A stretch of 17,757 bases of DNA, taken from Candidatus Ancillula prorhinotermitis. Its GTDB lineage: Bacteria; Actinomycetota; Actinomycetes; Actinomycetales; Bifidobacteriaceae. Both the position numbers and the translations under genes were made by a program. The DNA lies in the NCBI GenBank assembly GCA_031280795.1, contig JAITGF010000004.1, positions 1 to 17,757 of the forward strand, in the 5' to 3' direction. Positions 7,579 to 14,995 of this stretch are shown here, piece by piece; the first letter of the stretch is position 1; every line of letters begins with the position of its first letter. Below the pieces are notes generated by a model. That model did no database searches and was not told the DNA's origin. It saw only the letters and a list, made by a program, of their open reading frames with translations.

Positions 7579-8226
7579 TTGACTATTAAACACGCGATAT
7601 ACTCAGAGCAGCGTTTTGCGAACCGCCCGCTGGTAGTTTTACTGCATGGTTATGGCTCAAATGAGAACGATTTACCCGGGCTAGCTGAGCTGGCTTTCCC
7701 TGATTTTGACTACGTTTCTCTCCAGGCGCCACACGCAATTTTCGGAGGATTTCCTGCGTACGCTTGGTTCAATGACCCTGTGCCCGCACATAATGAACGC
7801 ACCGACCAAGCCAAATTATGCGCTGAAGATATCATGAACTTTTTGAAATACGCTGCAAAAAGTGGCGAAATTCATGAAAATCGTAGGCTGATATTGATGG
7901 GGTTCTCCCAGGGCGGGGCAATGGTTTCGTACATTTTGCAATCTGGAATGCTCAAAAGCAGACTCGCGGCAGCTGTGAACTTAAGCGGGTATTTGCCTTT
8001 CAGGAGTGAAACCACGCCGGTTGAAGGCGTCAACTTGGATGTGGATATTTTTCATGGCTGGGGCAATGCTGATGATATAGTACCAGTAGTCGAAAACGAA
8101 ACGGCACGCGATTGGTTTGCATTACATTTCAAAAACGTACAAGATTTCGAATACTCCGGATTAGCTCATTCAATCAGCTTAGACGAGGTGCGCGACTTAA
8201 AAGCATTCTTATCGTCTGTAAAATAG
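7579..8226 (+). CDS. Alpha/beta-hydrolase, phospholipase/carboxylesterase family (YpfH-like)
   Basis: This 215-residue serine hydrolase belongs to the small esterase family that includes acyl-protein thioesterases and YpfH. Visible are the oxyanion-hole HGYGSNENDL (23-32), the nucleophile elbow GFSQGG with Ser110, the acid residue in WGNADDIVPV (Asp165 or Asp166), and His197 in GLAHSIS. No signal peptide is present, so it is cytoplasmic. I chose the TTG at 7579 because GGAGAAG lies five bases upstream and the family N terminus begins there. The upstream ATG at 7537 is inside the ligase gene and adds 14 unrelated residues. It follows the acyl-CoA ligase stop by one base and is probably translated with it. 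The substrate is unknown; an acyl ester or thioester is plausible. Confidence 0.85.
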   Translation: MTIKHAIYSEQRFANRPLVVLLHGYGSNENDLPGLAELAFPDFDYVSLQAPHAIFGGFPAYAWFNDPVPAHNERTDQAKLCAEDIMNFLKYAAKSGEIHENRRLILMGFSQGGAMVSYILQSGMLKSRLAAAVNLSGYLPFRSETTPVEGVNLDVDIFHGWGNADDIVPVVENETARDWFALHFKNVQDFEYSGLAHSISLDEVRDLKAFLSSVK

Positions 8227-8299
8227 TGCAGGCATTTTCACGCTCATTTTTACACTCCTCTCACAATTCATCAGAGGCTTCTAAATCGCCAAAGGGAAT

Positions 8300-10771
8300 C
8301 TACCCGTTTTCAAAAATGTGCAACTCACCATCTTGACCTAAGTACACCCCGCATAAACCACTTTCATCAACGCGCAAGTTTACCAACCCCTCATCGCTAG
8401 TAAGCTTGAGTGTATCTTTAGCAGGGTGACCGTAAGTATTCTCACCTGACATGTAGATGCTCACCATCGGGTGCAATAATTTCACCAGCGCAGCATTCTG
8501 CGTTTTAGATCCATGGTGATTAACCTTCATAACGTCGACATTTTGAACGCCTTCTTTTTGCAACGCCTTCAAAGCTGCACTAGCCCCCTTCTGCTCTAAA
8601 TCACCGGCAGTAAAGTAGCGCACACCGTTTATGTCGAAAAGCATCGCTAAAGAGCTGTCATTTTCACGGTCATCTTCTAAAGTGCTATCCCCTTTGGGTA
8701 CTGTCTCAACCACTTCCCCACCTTTGCCTAGGTTATCCCAAATTGAAAGGATATCATACTTCGCGCAAAACTGCCCACGCTCTTCGCATTCACCAACGTT
8801 TCGCATCTGGTCATTGGCGTATTCGATAGGTATTGACTTCTCTTCAAATAACTTCACCAAATGCTGATGATTCCTCATCGGAGATTTCACCGGGTTTAGT
8901 AATGCTTTCTTAAAGATGGCGGTATCAAGCACTTGGTCTAGTCCTGCGATATGGTCATCATGATAATGAGATACTACAAAAGCATCGACCACCTTTACAC
9001 CAGCTCGTTTCAAGCAGTTAGCAGCAGGCTCGCCACCGGTTGAAGTATCCCCAGGTCCAGCATCGACCATAATCGCCGAAGTGCTTCCAGTGCGTATCAG
9101 TGCTGCATCGCCTTGACCGACATTGCAGGCGACTATCAACCAATTCTTTGGAATGCTAGTAAACCACCCCAACTCCGAGCGCACATATATCGTACTCGAT
9201 GCTAATATTACCACCACTAAGAAGATACTCAAGAATTGTACACGGTGTGCTTTGTAGAGCTTATTTACCAGAATATCGTGAGCGACTTTACGCCCCCTGG
9301 TAAGCTTACCCTTTAACGAGTTGTATTCCGGTAAATTGCGTTTCGAAATCCTCTTGTACGCGAACTTATAGAGCTGTGGTATAATGATGATAAGAGTTAG
9401 TATAGCGTACAAAATTAGCGCACCTCTAAGACCTGTCGGCCATGCAACTTTTGCTCCAGGTAAGTTGGACATATGTGTGGCGACGGAGGCAATTATTTCT
9501 GTGCAAAACCCAGCCGCCCTTGCCAGAAGTAGCGCTAACCAAGGCCACACCCCTGAAAGTAAACACGAGAGAAGAGAGAGTATCGTAGCTGGCTCGATAG
9601 CTGGTATGACAAGCACATTAGCGACTGGTGCATACGGAGTGATATAATCAGTCATGAGGAGAAGCACTGGGTAGCACCCCATTTGGGCAACGATTGGTAC
9701 TGATAATATTTCTGCGGGAACCTTGCCGATGTAACCTTCTAGAGCGCGACTTAACGGTGCCGAAAACACTACTATGGAGGCCGTAGCTGAGCAGGATAAA
9801 GCGAACCCGAAAGACGCGCTTAGATATGGGTCGTAAATCAGGTAGGCAATGATCGCGAAGAAGAGTGCCGAAAGAGATTGGGAACGCCTTTTGAAGAAGA
9901 TTCCGCATAGACCGATGACGCTCATCACAGCTGCACGCTTGACGGAGTCGGTCGGATGCACTAGTAGAACCATTGCCACTATTGCGATAAGCTGTAAGAT
10001 GACTTTCACACTTAGGCGAAGCTTCAAAGCAGAAAGAATCGTGCCGATTAACGATATTATGATGACGAAATGCGCTCCAGAAATTGCAGTCAAATGCGTA
10101 AGTCCAGATACTTTGGTAGCGTCTTTAACGCCCTTTTCCATATATCTAGTGTCCCCTACGCTCATACCGGGCACTAGCCCGGGGGCATTACCGGGTAGAG
10201 TTTTTGCCAACCTCAAGAACTTAGCGCGCAAGTCGTTATAGAAGTCATCAATCGTGGAAGCTGGTTTGTAAAGCTCGAAGGTTTCAGCTTCTAAAGTGGC
10301 AGCATTCTTGATATGGAAATCATCCTCAGAATATTTTCCATCTACATAATAACTCGCTCCATACTTTAGTGAGCATTCCGGATCTGTGAGTGTGGTAAGC
10401 GTAAGAAAGGCTTTAGGGTTGTAAGCATTCGCCTGATACGAACACCTTACGCGCCCGAAACTATCTTGAATACTCGGCTCAGAAGTTATCCTGACTAACT
10501 GTGGTTCATCGGTTTTACCGACTAGACTATCGGAAAAGATATGAGCTTGAACCTGAAATGAACCAATCAGAATAACTATTGCCACCACGCAAAACACCAG
10601 CTGTGAAACGATTTTTGCGCTGAAAAGTTTACAGCCTAGCGCTGCCGCAAGAAGTACAATGCCAAGCAGGACAACCCCAAACTGCTTTAATGATGGTGCG
10701 CCTAAAACGAGCACCAGCGCTGCTACCCATACGCAAATCGACGCAGGCAGGAGGCGAAAATCTTTTATCAC
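8300..10771 (-). CDS. comEC: ComEC/Rec2 DNA-uptake channel and nuclease
   Basis: ComEC carries single-stranded DNA across the membrane in natural transformation. The 823-residue protein shows the full three-part layout. Two or three N-terminal membrane helices and an OB-like soluble part come first (about 1-170). The competence membrane domain follows (about 200-470) with the motif HLTAISGAH (226-234) and many helices. The C-terminal metallo-beta-lactamase domain (about 540-823) has the metal ligands HYHDDH (602-607), a GD acid near 724, and NHHGS (751-755). Nothing is truncated, so the channel and the presumed strand-degrading nuclease both look functional. The start is a GTG at 10771, fifteen bases after the comEA stop and with only a weak ribosome binding site, so coupling to comEA is likely. 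It converges on the esterase gene, 73 nt away. Confidence 0.93.
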   Translation of the reverse strand: MIKDFRLLPASICVWVAALVLVLGAPSLKQFGVVLLGIVLLAAALGCKLFSAKIVSQLVFCVVAIVILIGSFQVQAHIFSDSLVGKTDEPQLVRITSEPSIQDSFGRVRCSYQANAYNPKAFLTLTTLTDPECSLKYGASYYVDGKYSEDDFHIKNAATLEAETFELYKPASTIDDFYNDLRAKFLRLAKTLPGNAPGLVPGMSVGDTRYMEKGVKDATKVSGLTHLTAISGAHFVIIISLIGTILSALKLRLSVKVILQLIAIVAMVLLVHPTDSVKRAAVMSVIGLCGIFFKRRSQSLSALFFAIIAYLIYDPYLSASFGFALSCSATASIVVFSAPLSRALEGYIGKVPAEILSVPIVAQMGCYPVLLLMTDYITPYAPVANVLVIPAIEPATILSLLSCLLSGVWPWLALLLARAAGFCTEIIASVATHMSNLPGAKVAWPTGLRGALILYAILTLIIIIPQLYKFAYKRISKRNLPEYNSLKGKLTRGRKVAHDILVNKLYKAHRVQFLSIFLVVVILASSTIYVRSELGWFTSIPKNWLIVACNVGQGDAALIRTGSTSAIMVDAGPGDTSTGGEPAANCLKRAGVKVVDAFVVSHYHDDHIAGLDQVLDTAIFKKALLNPVKSPMRNHQHLVKLFEEKSIPIEYANDQMRNVGECEERGQFCAKYDILSIWDNLGKGGEVVETVPKGDSTLEDDRENDSSLAMLFDINGVRYFTAGDLEQKGASAALKALQKEGVQNVDVMKVNHHGSKTQNAALVKLLHPMVSIYMSGENTYGHPAKDTLKLTSDEGLVNLRVDESGLCGVYLGQDGELHIFENG

Positions 10772-10786
10772 AGCTTTATTCTAAGG

Positions 10787-11380
10787 TCAAACTCTTATTT
10801 TATCTTTCAGCTTGTCAAAAGTCGCTTGGCCGATACCTTTTACATCCATTAGGTCTTCGATGCTCGTAAATACTCCGTTTTCTGTGCGGTAGTCAATGAT
10901 TTTCTGCGCTGTCGAAGGCCCGACACCTTTGAGGGTCTGCAACTCTTCGAGCGTTGCGTAGTTTAAGTTTACCACACCTTTTGCATCAACACCAAGTGGC
11001 GTGCTCGGCGCAGAATCCGGAGGGGTTGCTGGAGGGGTAGTGTTTGCGGGGTCTGCACTCTTTGCGAGCTCGGCTGGTGTAGATCCGGCGACCTGGGTAT
11101 TATCGCTAGACTCACCCTGAGTGGGGCAGCTTATCGCAGAGTCTTTGCGCACAATTGGGCTAGACTCAGGAGTAGATGCACTTGCGTTGGCAGCAAAGTA
11201 CACAGCAGCTGCAGCAATCGCCAAGAAGACCAAAGCACCAGCGATAAGAGTCCTCCAATCAAGCTCGATGCGATATTTTGAAGTTCCTGACTCTTCTTCT
11301 AGAGGGTCGAAGTTCTGCTGCAAAGTGGTATGCCCTTGCGCTTGTAAGCTCACTTCCTTAAGCATATCTTTCATTTCCAT
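10787..11380 (-). CDS. comEA: ComEA-like helix-hairpin-helix DNA-binding protein, no SLBB domain
   Basis: ComEA is the membrane-anchored DNA receptor that passes DNA to ComEC. From the ATG at 11380 the protein has 197 residues: a cytoplasmic part (1-42), one membrane helix (about 43-64), a linker of about 70 residues rich in Ala, Pro, Ser and Thr (65-135), and a C-terminal double helix-hairpin-helix module (136-197) with LKGVGPSTAQKIIDYR and DVKGIGQATFDKL. The SLBB domain found between helix and HhH in most Gram-positive ComEA proteins is missing and replaced by the disordered linker. The frame stays open to 11554, but those extra 58 residues look non-coding and contain a TATAAT, so I start at 11380. 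It is the first gene of a comEA-comEC operon. Confidence 0.85.
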   Translation of the reverse strand: MEMKDMLKEVSLQAQGHTTLQQNFDPLEEESGTSKYRIELDWRTLIAGALVFLAIAAAAVYFAANASASTPESSPIVRKDSAISCPTQGESSDNTQVAGSTPAELAKSADPANTTPPATPPDSAPSTPLGVDAKGVVNLNYATLEELQTLKGVGPSTAQKIIDYRTENGVFTSIEDLMDVKGIGQATFDKLKDKIRV

Positions 11381-11386
11381 AACGAC

Positions 11387-11392
11387 ATTATA
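11387..11392 (-). promoter_or_regulatory. -10 element of comEA promoter (leaderless)
   Basis: A consensus TATAAT on the minus strand ends six bases before the comEA ATG, so +1 would be the A of the start codon. No good -35 is found 16-18 nt upstream, which leaves strength and sigma factor open; an activator may be needed, as competence genes often require one. Confidence 0.45.
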
Positions 11393-11602
11393 ACTTAAGG
11401 CAAACCGACACATCGCTTCAGGTGCGAGCCTTGTGCAGAATCCGCTATGTTGATAACTGATCCCCCAATACAGTTTTACGTCGTGCGCGAAATGTTGTTG
11501 CAAGACGACAGGCAGTGCACAGGCCCCCGCACACGTAGCGAAAATAGCTAGCATGAAATTATTTTAATTTCAGTCCTAACTTGTGCCTCGCAGAGCTCCG
11601 AG

Positions 11603-11627
11603 TTAAGGCGCGGAGCAGCGCCTTTAA
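11603..11627. repeat. GC-rich hairpin between comEA and the regulator
   Basis: AAGGCGC (11605-11611) and GCGCCTT (11618-11624) form an exact 7-bp stem with a 6-nt loop, extendable by TTA/TAA with one bulge. No T run follows on either strand, so it is not a standard terminator. It sits just upstream of the 40-bp palindrome. The rest of the 11381-11640 intergenic stretch shows no gene. Confidence 0.45.
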
Positions 11628-11640
11628 TTAGTTGCGGTAT

Positions 11641-11680
11641 TACCACATTTTTTGCTTGCATGCAAGCAAAAAATGTGGTA
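11641..11680. promoter_or_regulatory. Perfect 40-bp palindrome, candidate operator
   Basis: Two 20-bp arms, 11641-11660 and 11661-11680, are exact reverse complements with no spacer (left arm begins TACCACAT, centre TTGCATGCAA). The palindrome covers the -35, the spacer and the first two bases of the -10 of the following regulator gene. It has the position of an autoregulatory operator. It could also extrude as a cruciform. The symmetry was checked base by base; binding by any protein is inference. Confidence 0.85.
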
Positions 11681-11684
11681 CAAT
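11656..11684 (+). promoter_or_regulatory. Promoter of the OmpR/GlnR-like regulator
   Basis: A -35 TTGCAT (11656-11661), 17-nt spacer and -10 TACAAT (11679-11684) with a preceding TGG (extended -10). Predicted +1 is near 11691. The -35 lies at the centre of the palindrome and the -10 at its right edge, so a bound protein would block RNA polymerase. Confidence 0.65.
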
Positions 11685-12431
11685 TTATATATAGCACGCA
11701 TACTCGTGGTCACAAGTGAGAGTGAGCAATCATTCTTTGATAGTTTCTCGCGCGATTCAAATCTATTTGAGTTTCGCCCTCTAAACGCACTCTCATTCGA
11801 AAAAACCGAATTCTTCGATGTTGTACTACTTCAACACCGAAGCCCGGAGATAACTAAATTGCTACTCGAATTTCGCCAAAGCCTCTCAAGTCATACCCCC
11901 GTTATACTGCTACTTTCCGAGGGCGACACATTCATAGATGCTCGGGTAGATGATTTCATCTTCAGAAACCCCAACCCAAGCGAGTTCAGCCTACGTATAG
12001 AGCAATTATTTCTAAAATCATCAAGTACGAAGCTTTCGTCTAAGAGAATGCTTCCACACTCTAGAGACATGCCTCATGACGGCGCGCAACAAATGGTAGA
12101 CTCTACCCCGATAAGAACTACTCTAAGTGGTCACACCCCTCGCAATGTAGCTGACAATTTGAAGTTTAATGCCAATGGATACGGTATCAGTATTGATGGC
12201 ACACCAATTGCTTTAACCTATAAGGAGTTTGAACTTTTTAGCATGCTGGTCAAATCGCCTGGAAAAGTGATTAGCCGCGAGGAAATCTTACAAAAGATAT
12301 GGAGTGAAGGTGGCAAAGAGGGGTCGAGGGTTATTGATGTGCATATTCGACGAATTCGCTCAAAACTTGGGCCAACTTATGCGCGCAAAATCCAGACGAT
12401 ACGCTCAGTCGGGTATACTTATCGCAGCTAA
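11673..12431 (+). CDS. Orphan OmpR-family regulator with degenerate receiver (GlnR-like)
   Basis: The N-terminal half resembles a receiver domain (RILVVTSESEQ, FDVVLLQ, TPVILLLSEGD) and the C-terminal 90 residues are an OmpR-type winged helix, with LTYKEFELFSMLVKSPGKV, VIDVHIRRIRSKLG and IQTIRSVGYTYRS. The receiver lacks its active site: the acidic pair after beta-1 is Thr-Ser, the phospho-acceptor Asp after FDVVLL is Gln, and the usual KP motif reads RNPN. The protein should therefore not be phosphorylated, as in actinobacterial GlnR. No kinase gene is nearby. The start is uncertain. The ATG at 11673 lies within the palindrome and upstream of the predicted +1. An ATA at 11691, exactly at +1, would give MARILVVTSE, a textbook receiver start. 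GTG at 11706 would remove most of beta-1. TTG at 11652 is also open. No ribosome binding site helps. The 3' end converges on clpP2, six bases apart. Confidence 0.75.
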   Translation: MWYNLYIARILVVTSESEQSFFDSFSRDSNLFEFRPLNALSFEKTEFFDVVLLQHRSPEITKLLLEFRQSLSSHTPVILLLSEGDTFIDARVDDFIFRNPNPSEFSLRIEQLFLKSSSTKLSSKRMLPHSRDMPHDGAQQMVDSTPIRTTLSGHTPRNVADNLKFNANGYGISIDGTPIALTYKEFELFSMLVKSPGKVISREEILQKIWSEGGKEGSRVIDVHIRRIRSKLGPTYARKIQTIRSVGYTYRS

Positions 12432-12437
12432 AGCTCG

Positions 12438-13097
12438 TTATGCATCTTTACGCGATGCTAAAACTTTGTCCACTAGGCCGTACTCAAGAGCTTGGTCAGC
12501 AGTCAAAATCTTGTCGCGCTCGATATCTTTGCGCACTTGCTCGATCGGGGTGTTTGAATGCTTAGCAAGGGTTTCCTCTAACCACTCGCGCAGGCGTATC
12601 ATCTCCTTAGCGGTTATCTCGATGTCCGAAGCGGTGCCACGGCTACCCTCCATAGCTGGCTGATGAATCAAAATCCGCGTGTTAGGTAGTGCTAAACGCT
12701 TGCCTTTGGTACCGGCCGCAAGCAGTATCGCCGCCGCTGAAGCAGCCTGACCAAGACAGACTGTGCGCACATCGGGGCGGATGTATTGCATAGTGTCATA
12801 AATCGCCGTCATGGCTGTGAAAGACCCTCCAGGCGAGTTTATGTAGACAGTAATTTCGCGCTCAGGATCTTGGCTTTCAAGCACCAAAAGCTGTGCCATG
12901 ACATCATCAGCTATAACATCATCTACAGGCGCGCCGATGAACACGATACGCTCTTCAAAAAGCTTTGCGTAAGGGTCAAGCGTTTTGTATCCATTCTGGG
13001 TGCGCTCAGTGAACTGCGGTAGGATTGCCCGGTTTGTGGGGGCGACGAACCCACCGCCTATAGCGTGTTCGGAATTCTTAGCATTATGATACATCAT
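12438..13097 (-). CDS. clpP2: ATP-dependent Clp protease proteolytic subunit ClpP2
   Basis: This is one of two ClpP paralogues that form a mixed ClpP1P2 tetradecamer in actinobacteria and degrade proteins fed by ClpX or ClpC. Of about 219 residues, the catalytic triad is visible: Ser in [11 protein letters not shown], His in ILIHQPAM, and Asp in [11 protein letters not shown]. The segment [13 protein letters not shown] is the family oxyanion region. I place the start at 13097 because AAGGAG lies just upstream; a second ATG at 13094 has slightly better spacing and is equally possible. The frame extends upstream to 13199 inside clpP1, but those codons are not ClpP-like. The gene overlaps the end of clpP1 by 14 nt. 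No clpX follows, so the unfoldase is encoded elsewhere. Confidence 0.94.
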   Translation of the reverse strand: MMYHNAKNSEHAIGGGFVAPTNRAILPQFTERTQNGYKTLDPYAKLFEERIVFIGAPVDDVIADDVMAQLLVLESQDPEREITVYINSPGGSFTAMTAIYDTMQYIRPDVRTVCLGQAASAAAILLAAGTKGKRLALPNTRILIHQPAMEGSRGTASDIEITAKEMIRLREWLEETLAKHSNTPIEQVRKDIERDKILTADQALEYGLVDKVLASRKDA

Positions 13098-13683
13098 TCT
13101 TCTCCTTTGCCTTTTCAAGCTCTGAAACGTCACCGATGACATGATCCACGAAACCGTATTCAAGGGCCTCTTGGGCAGTGTACCAGCTATCGTGCTCATT
13201 GTCTTCTAAGATGCGCTCTAAAGACTGGCCAGTTTGCTGAGACGTCAAGACGCTAAGGCGTTGCTTCATGTCCATAATGAGCTCAGCACCGATACGCACA
13301 TCAGTGGCAGTACCACCTACACCACCGGAAGGCTGATGCATCAAAACCCTAGCGTTAGGAGTGATGAAGCGTTTACCTTTAGTGCCGGAGCTGAGCAAGA
13401 ACTGCCCCATAGAAGCAGCCATGCCGATGGCAATTGTCACCACATCAGGTGAAATCAACTGCATAGTGTCGTAAATCGCCATACCGTCAGTGATCGACCC
13501 ACCAGGAGAGTTGATATACATGGTTATATCGCGTGTGGAGTCGTCAGCAGCTAGCAGCATTAATTGCTTTGAAATGCGGTTTGCAGACTCAGCGTTCACT
13601 TCGGAATCGAGCCAAATTATGCGTTGCTTTAGTAAGCCTTCATTCAGAGAATCATTAAATGAGGCGTTTTGTTTTTCATTCAT
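13084..13683 (-). CDS. clpP1: ATP-dependent Clp protease proteolytic subunit ClpP1
   Basis: Second ClpP paralogue, 199 residues, the normal length. Catalytic Ser is in [11 protein letters not shown], His in VLMHQPSGG, and Asp in [37 protein letters not shown] is the conserved substrate-binding strand. The QPSGGVGG loop is typical of the canonical ClpP, whereas the partner reads QPAMEGSRG. The start ATG overlaps the tig stop by eight bases, and a GGAGG sequence about 15 bases upstream inside tig is the likely ribosome binding site. Order tig-clpP1-clpP2 is conserved in many actinobacteria and links ribosome-side folding with proteolysis. Confidence 0.95.
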   Translation of the reverse strand: MNEKQNASFNDSLNEGLLKQRIIWLDSEVNAESANRISKQLMLLAADDSTRDITMYINSPGGSITDGMAIYDTMQLISPDVVTIAIGMAASMGQFLLSSGTKGKRFITPNARVLMHQPSGGVGGTATDVRIGAELIMDMKQRLSVLTSQQTGQSLERILEDNEHDSWYTAQEALEYGFVDHVIGDVSELEKAKEKNDVS

Positions 13684-14974
13684 CTACTTTTTCTTTAACC
13701 TCCTTTTTTGCAGTTTTCTTCACGGGGCTCTTCGCAGAACCTTTATCTGCAGTCGCCTTTTTTGTAGAAGTCGTTTTAGTGACTACTTTTGCACTTTTTG
13801 CTGGTGCTTTTGCGCCTGCTTTCTCATCGGCTTTCTCTTCTGGGGAAGATTTACTTGAGCTAGACTTTGAGCCCGCATTCTTAGTTCCTGCCTTAGTTTC
13901 TGCCTTAGTTTCGGCGGGTTCATCTTCGCCAATGAACCTAGAAATGTCGAGCTCTTTACCCTTTTCATCAATAACTTTAACTCGGCGTAACATATGGGCT
14001 AGAGTTTTTGAACGACTCACTTCAGCAGCGGCCAGTGGAATCTGCCCTTGACTTGCCATCATCTGGATAAACTGATTTGGCTCTATGCCGTACTGGTAGG
14101 CAGTGTTTTGCAAATAAGTGAAGATTTCATTTTGCCCTACTTTGATGTCATTTTCATCAGCGTATGTGTCGAGCAAAACTTGGGCGCGGATATCAGACTC
14201 AGCGCGTTTTGTGGCAGTTTTGCGCTCCTCTGCAGTCGGCTCAGCATCTTTTTTGGTAGCGTTTTGGCGGCTAGGGTCGTTCTGTAAGAAGTGCTCAACT
14301 TGCTGGTCGACAACTTTTTGTGGCAGGGGAATATCAGTGTCCTTCAAGAGATCCTCAAGCACTTTGTCTCCAGCATCGCCAACTGACCTTGAAAGCGCTG
14401 CAGCCTCTAGATCTGCGGACACTTTCTCCTTTAGGTCAGCAAAATCTTCTACACCGAGAATCGCAGCCAAATCTTCATCGTCTGGAGTTTCTATGCTACC
14501 ATCTTCATTCTTTGTGGAAGCATTTTGACGAAGTGATTCGATTCTAGCTTCAAGCTCGTCTTTGGCGGGTTTTTCCACAGTAACCTTAACGCTTCTGCCT
14601 TTTAGCTCGGGTAGTTTTATCTCTGGGCGCACATCTACAGTAGCGGTGAACTCAATATCTTTTGACTCATCAAGTGGACTATAAGCTGAAATGACTTCAA
14701 CTTCAGGTTGGCCCATGACTTTCAAATCATTTTCGAGGGCAGCATTTTGGTAATACTTACTGATAACTTGATTGGTGACCTCTTCAATCACATATGCTGT
14801 ACCAACCCGCTGATTGATAATCTGGCGTGGGACTTTCCCTTTGCGAAAACCAGGCACCTTTACTTGACTTGCAATATCTTCGTAAACTTTAGTAACGATG
14901 TCCTTATATTCCGTAGCGCTAACCTTCACATCTAGGCGAGTGGATGTCTCATCAATCTTCTTAACAGTATTCAT
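13676..14974 (-). CDS. tig: Trigger factor lacking the PPIase domain
   Basis: Trigger factor binds the ribosome exit site and shields nascent chains. The 432-residue protein has the ribosome-binding N domain (1-about 130, with [10 protein letters not shown] at 41-50), the arm start [12 protein letters not shown] (139-150), and the C-terminal chaperone part resumed at [21 protein letters not shown] (165-185) through FIGED near 347-351. The FKBP-type PPIase domain of about 90 residues expected between residues 150 and 165 is absent, replaced by about 15 polar residues. After residue 351 an 82-residue tail of Lys, Ala, Thr, Ser and Glu follows. The ATG at 14974 is chosen because AGAAAGGA precedes it. 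The longer frame from 15007 begins inside the -10 element of the promoter. First gene of the tig-clpP1-clpP2 operon. Confidence 0.93.
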   Translation of the reverse strand: MNTVKKIDETSTRLDVKVSATEYKDIVTKVYEDIASQVKVPGFRKGKVPRQIINQRVGTAYVIEEVTNQVISKYYQNAALENDLKVMGQPEVEVISAYSPLDESKDIEFTATVDVRPEIKLPELKGRSVKVTVEKPAKDELEARIESLRQNASTKNEDGSIETPDDEDLAAILGVEDFADLKEKVSADLEAAALSRSVGDAGDKVLEDLLKDTDIPLPQKVVDQQVEHFLQNDPSRQNATKKDAEPTAEERKTATKRAESDIRAQVLLDTYADENDIKVGQNEIFTYLQNTAYQYGIEPNQFIQMMASQGQIPLAAAEVSRSKTLAHMLRRVKVIDEKGKELDISRFIGEDEPAETKAETKAGTKNAGSKSSSSKSSPEEKADEKAGAKAPAKSAKVVTKTTSTKKATADKGSAKSPVKKTAKKEVKEKVDE

Positions 14975-14995
14975 ATTTCCTTTCTGCTTTATATA

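Noticed and set aside
8227..8299. Terminator between the esterase gene and comEC
   Set aside because: Only a 5-bp stem with an 11-nt loop (8257-8261 with 8273-8277) and no T run; too weak to call.
9376..9385. TGTGGTATAAT on the plus strand inside comEC, an extended -10 pointing antisense
   Set aside because: It lacks a -35 and any downstream gene on that strand. The bases encode conserved comEC protein, so coincidence is likely.
11381..11554. N-terminal extension of comEA (58 residues)
   Set aside because: The extension contains the TATAAT element, reads unlike a ComEA N terminus, and has no ribosome binding site. The ATG at 11380 is a better start.
13098..13199. N-terminal extension of clpP2
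   Set aside because: These codons lie in another frame of clpP1, are basic and not ClpP-like; the ATG pair at 13097/13094 has a ribosome binding site.
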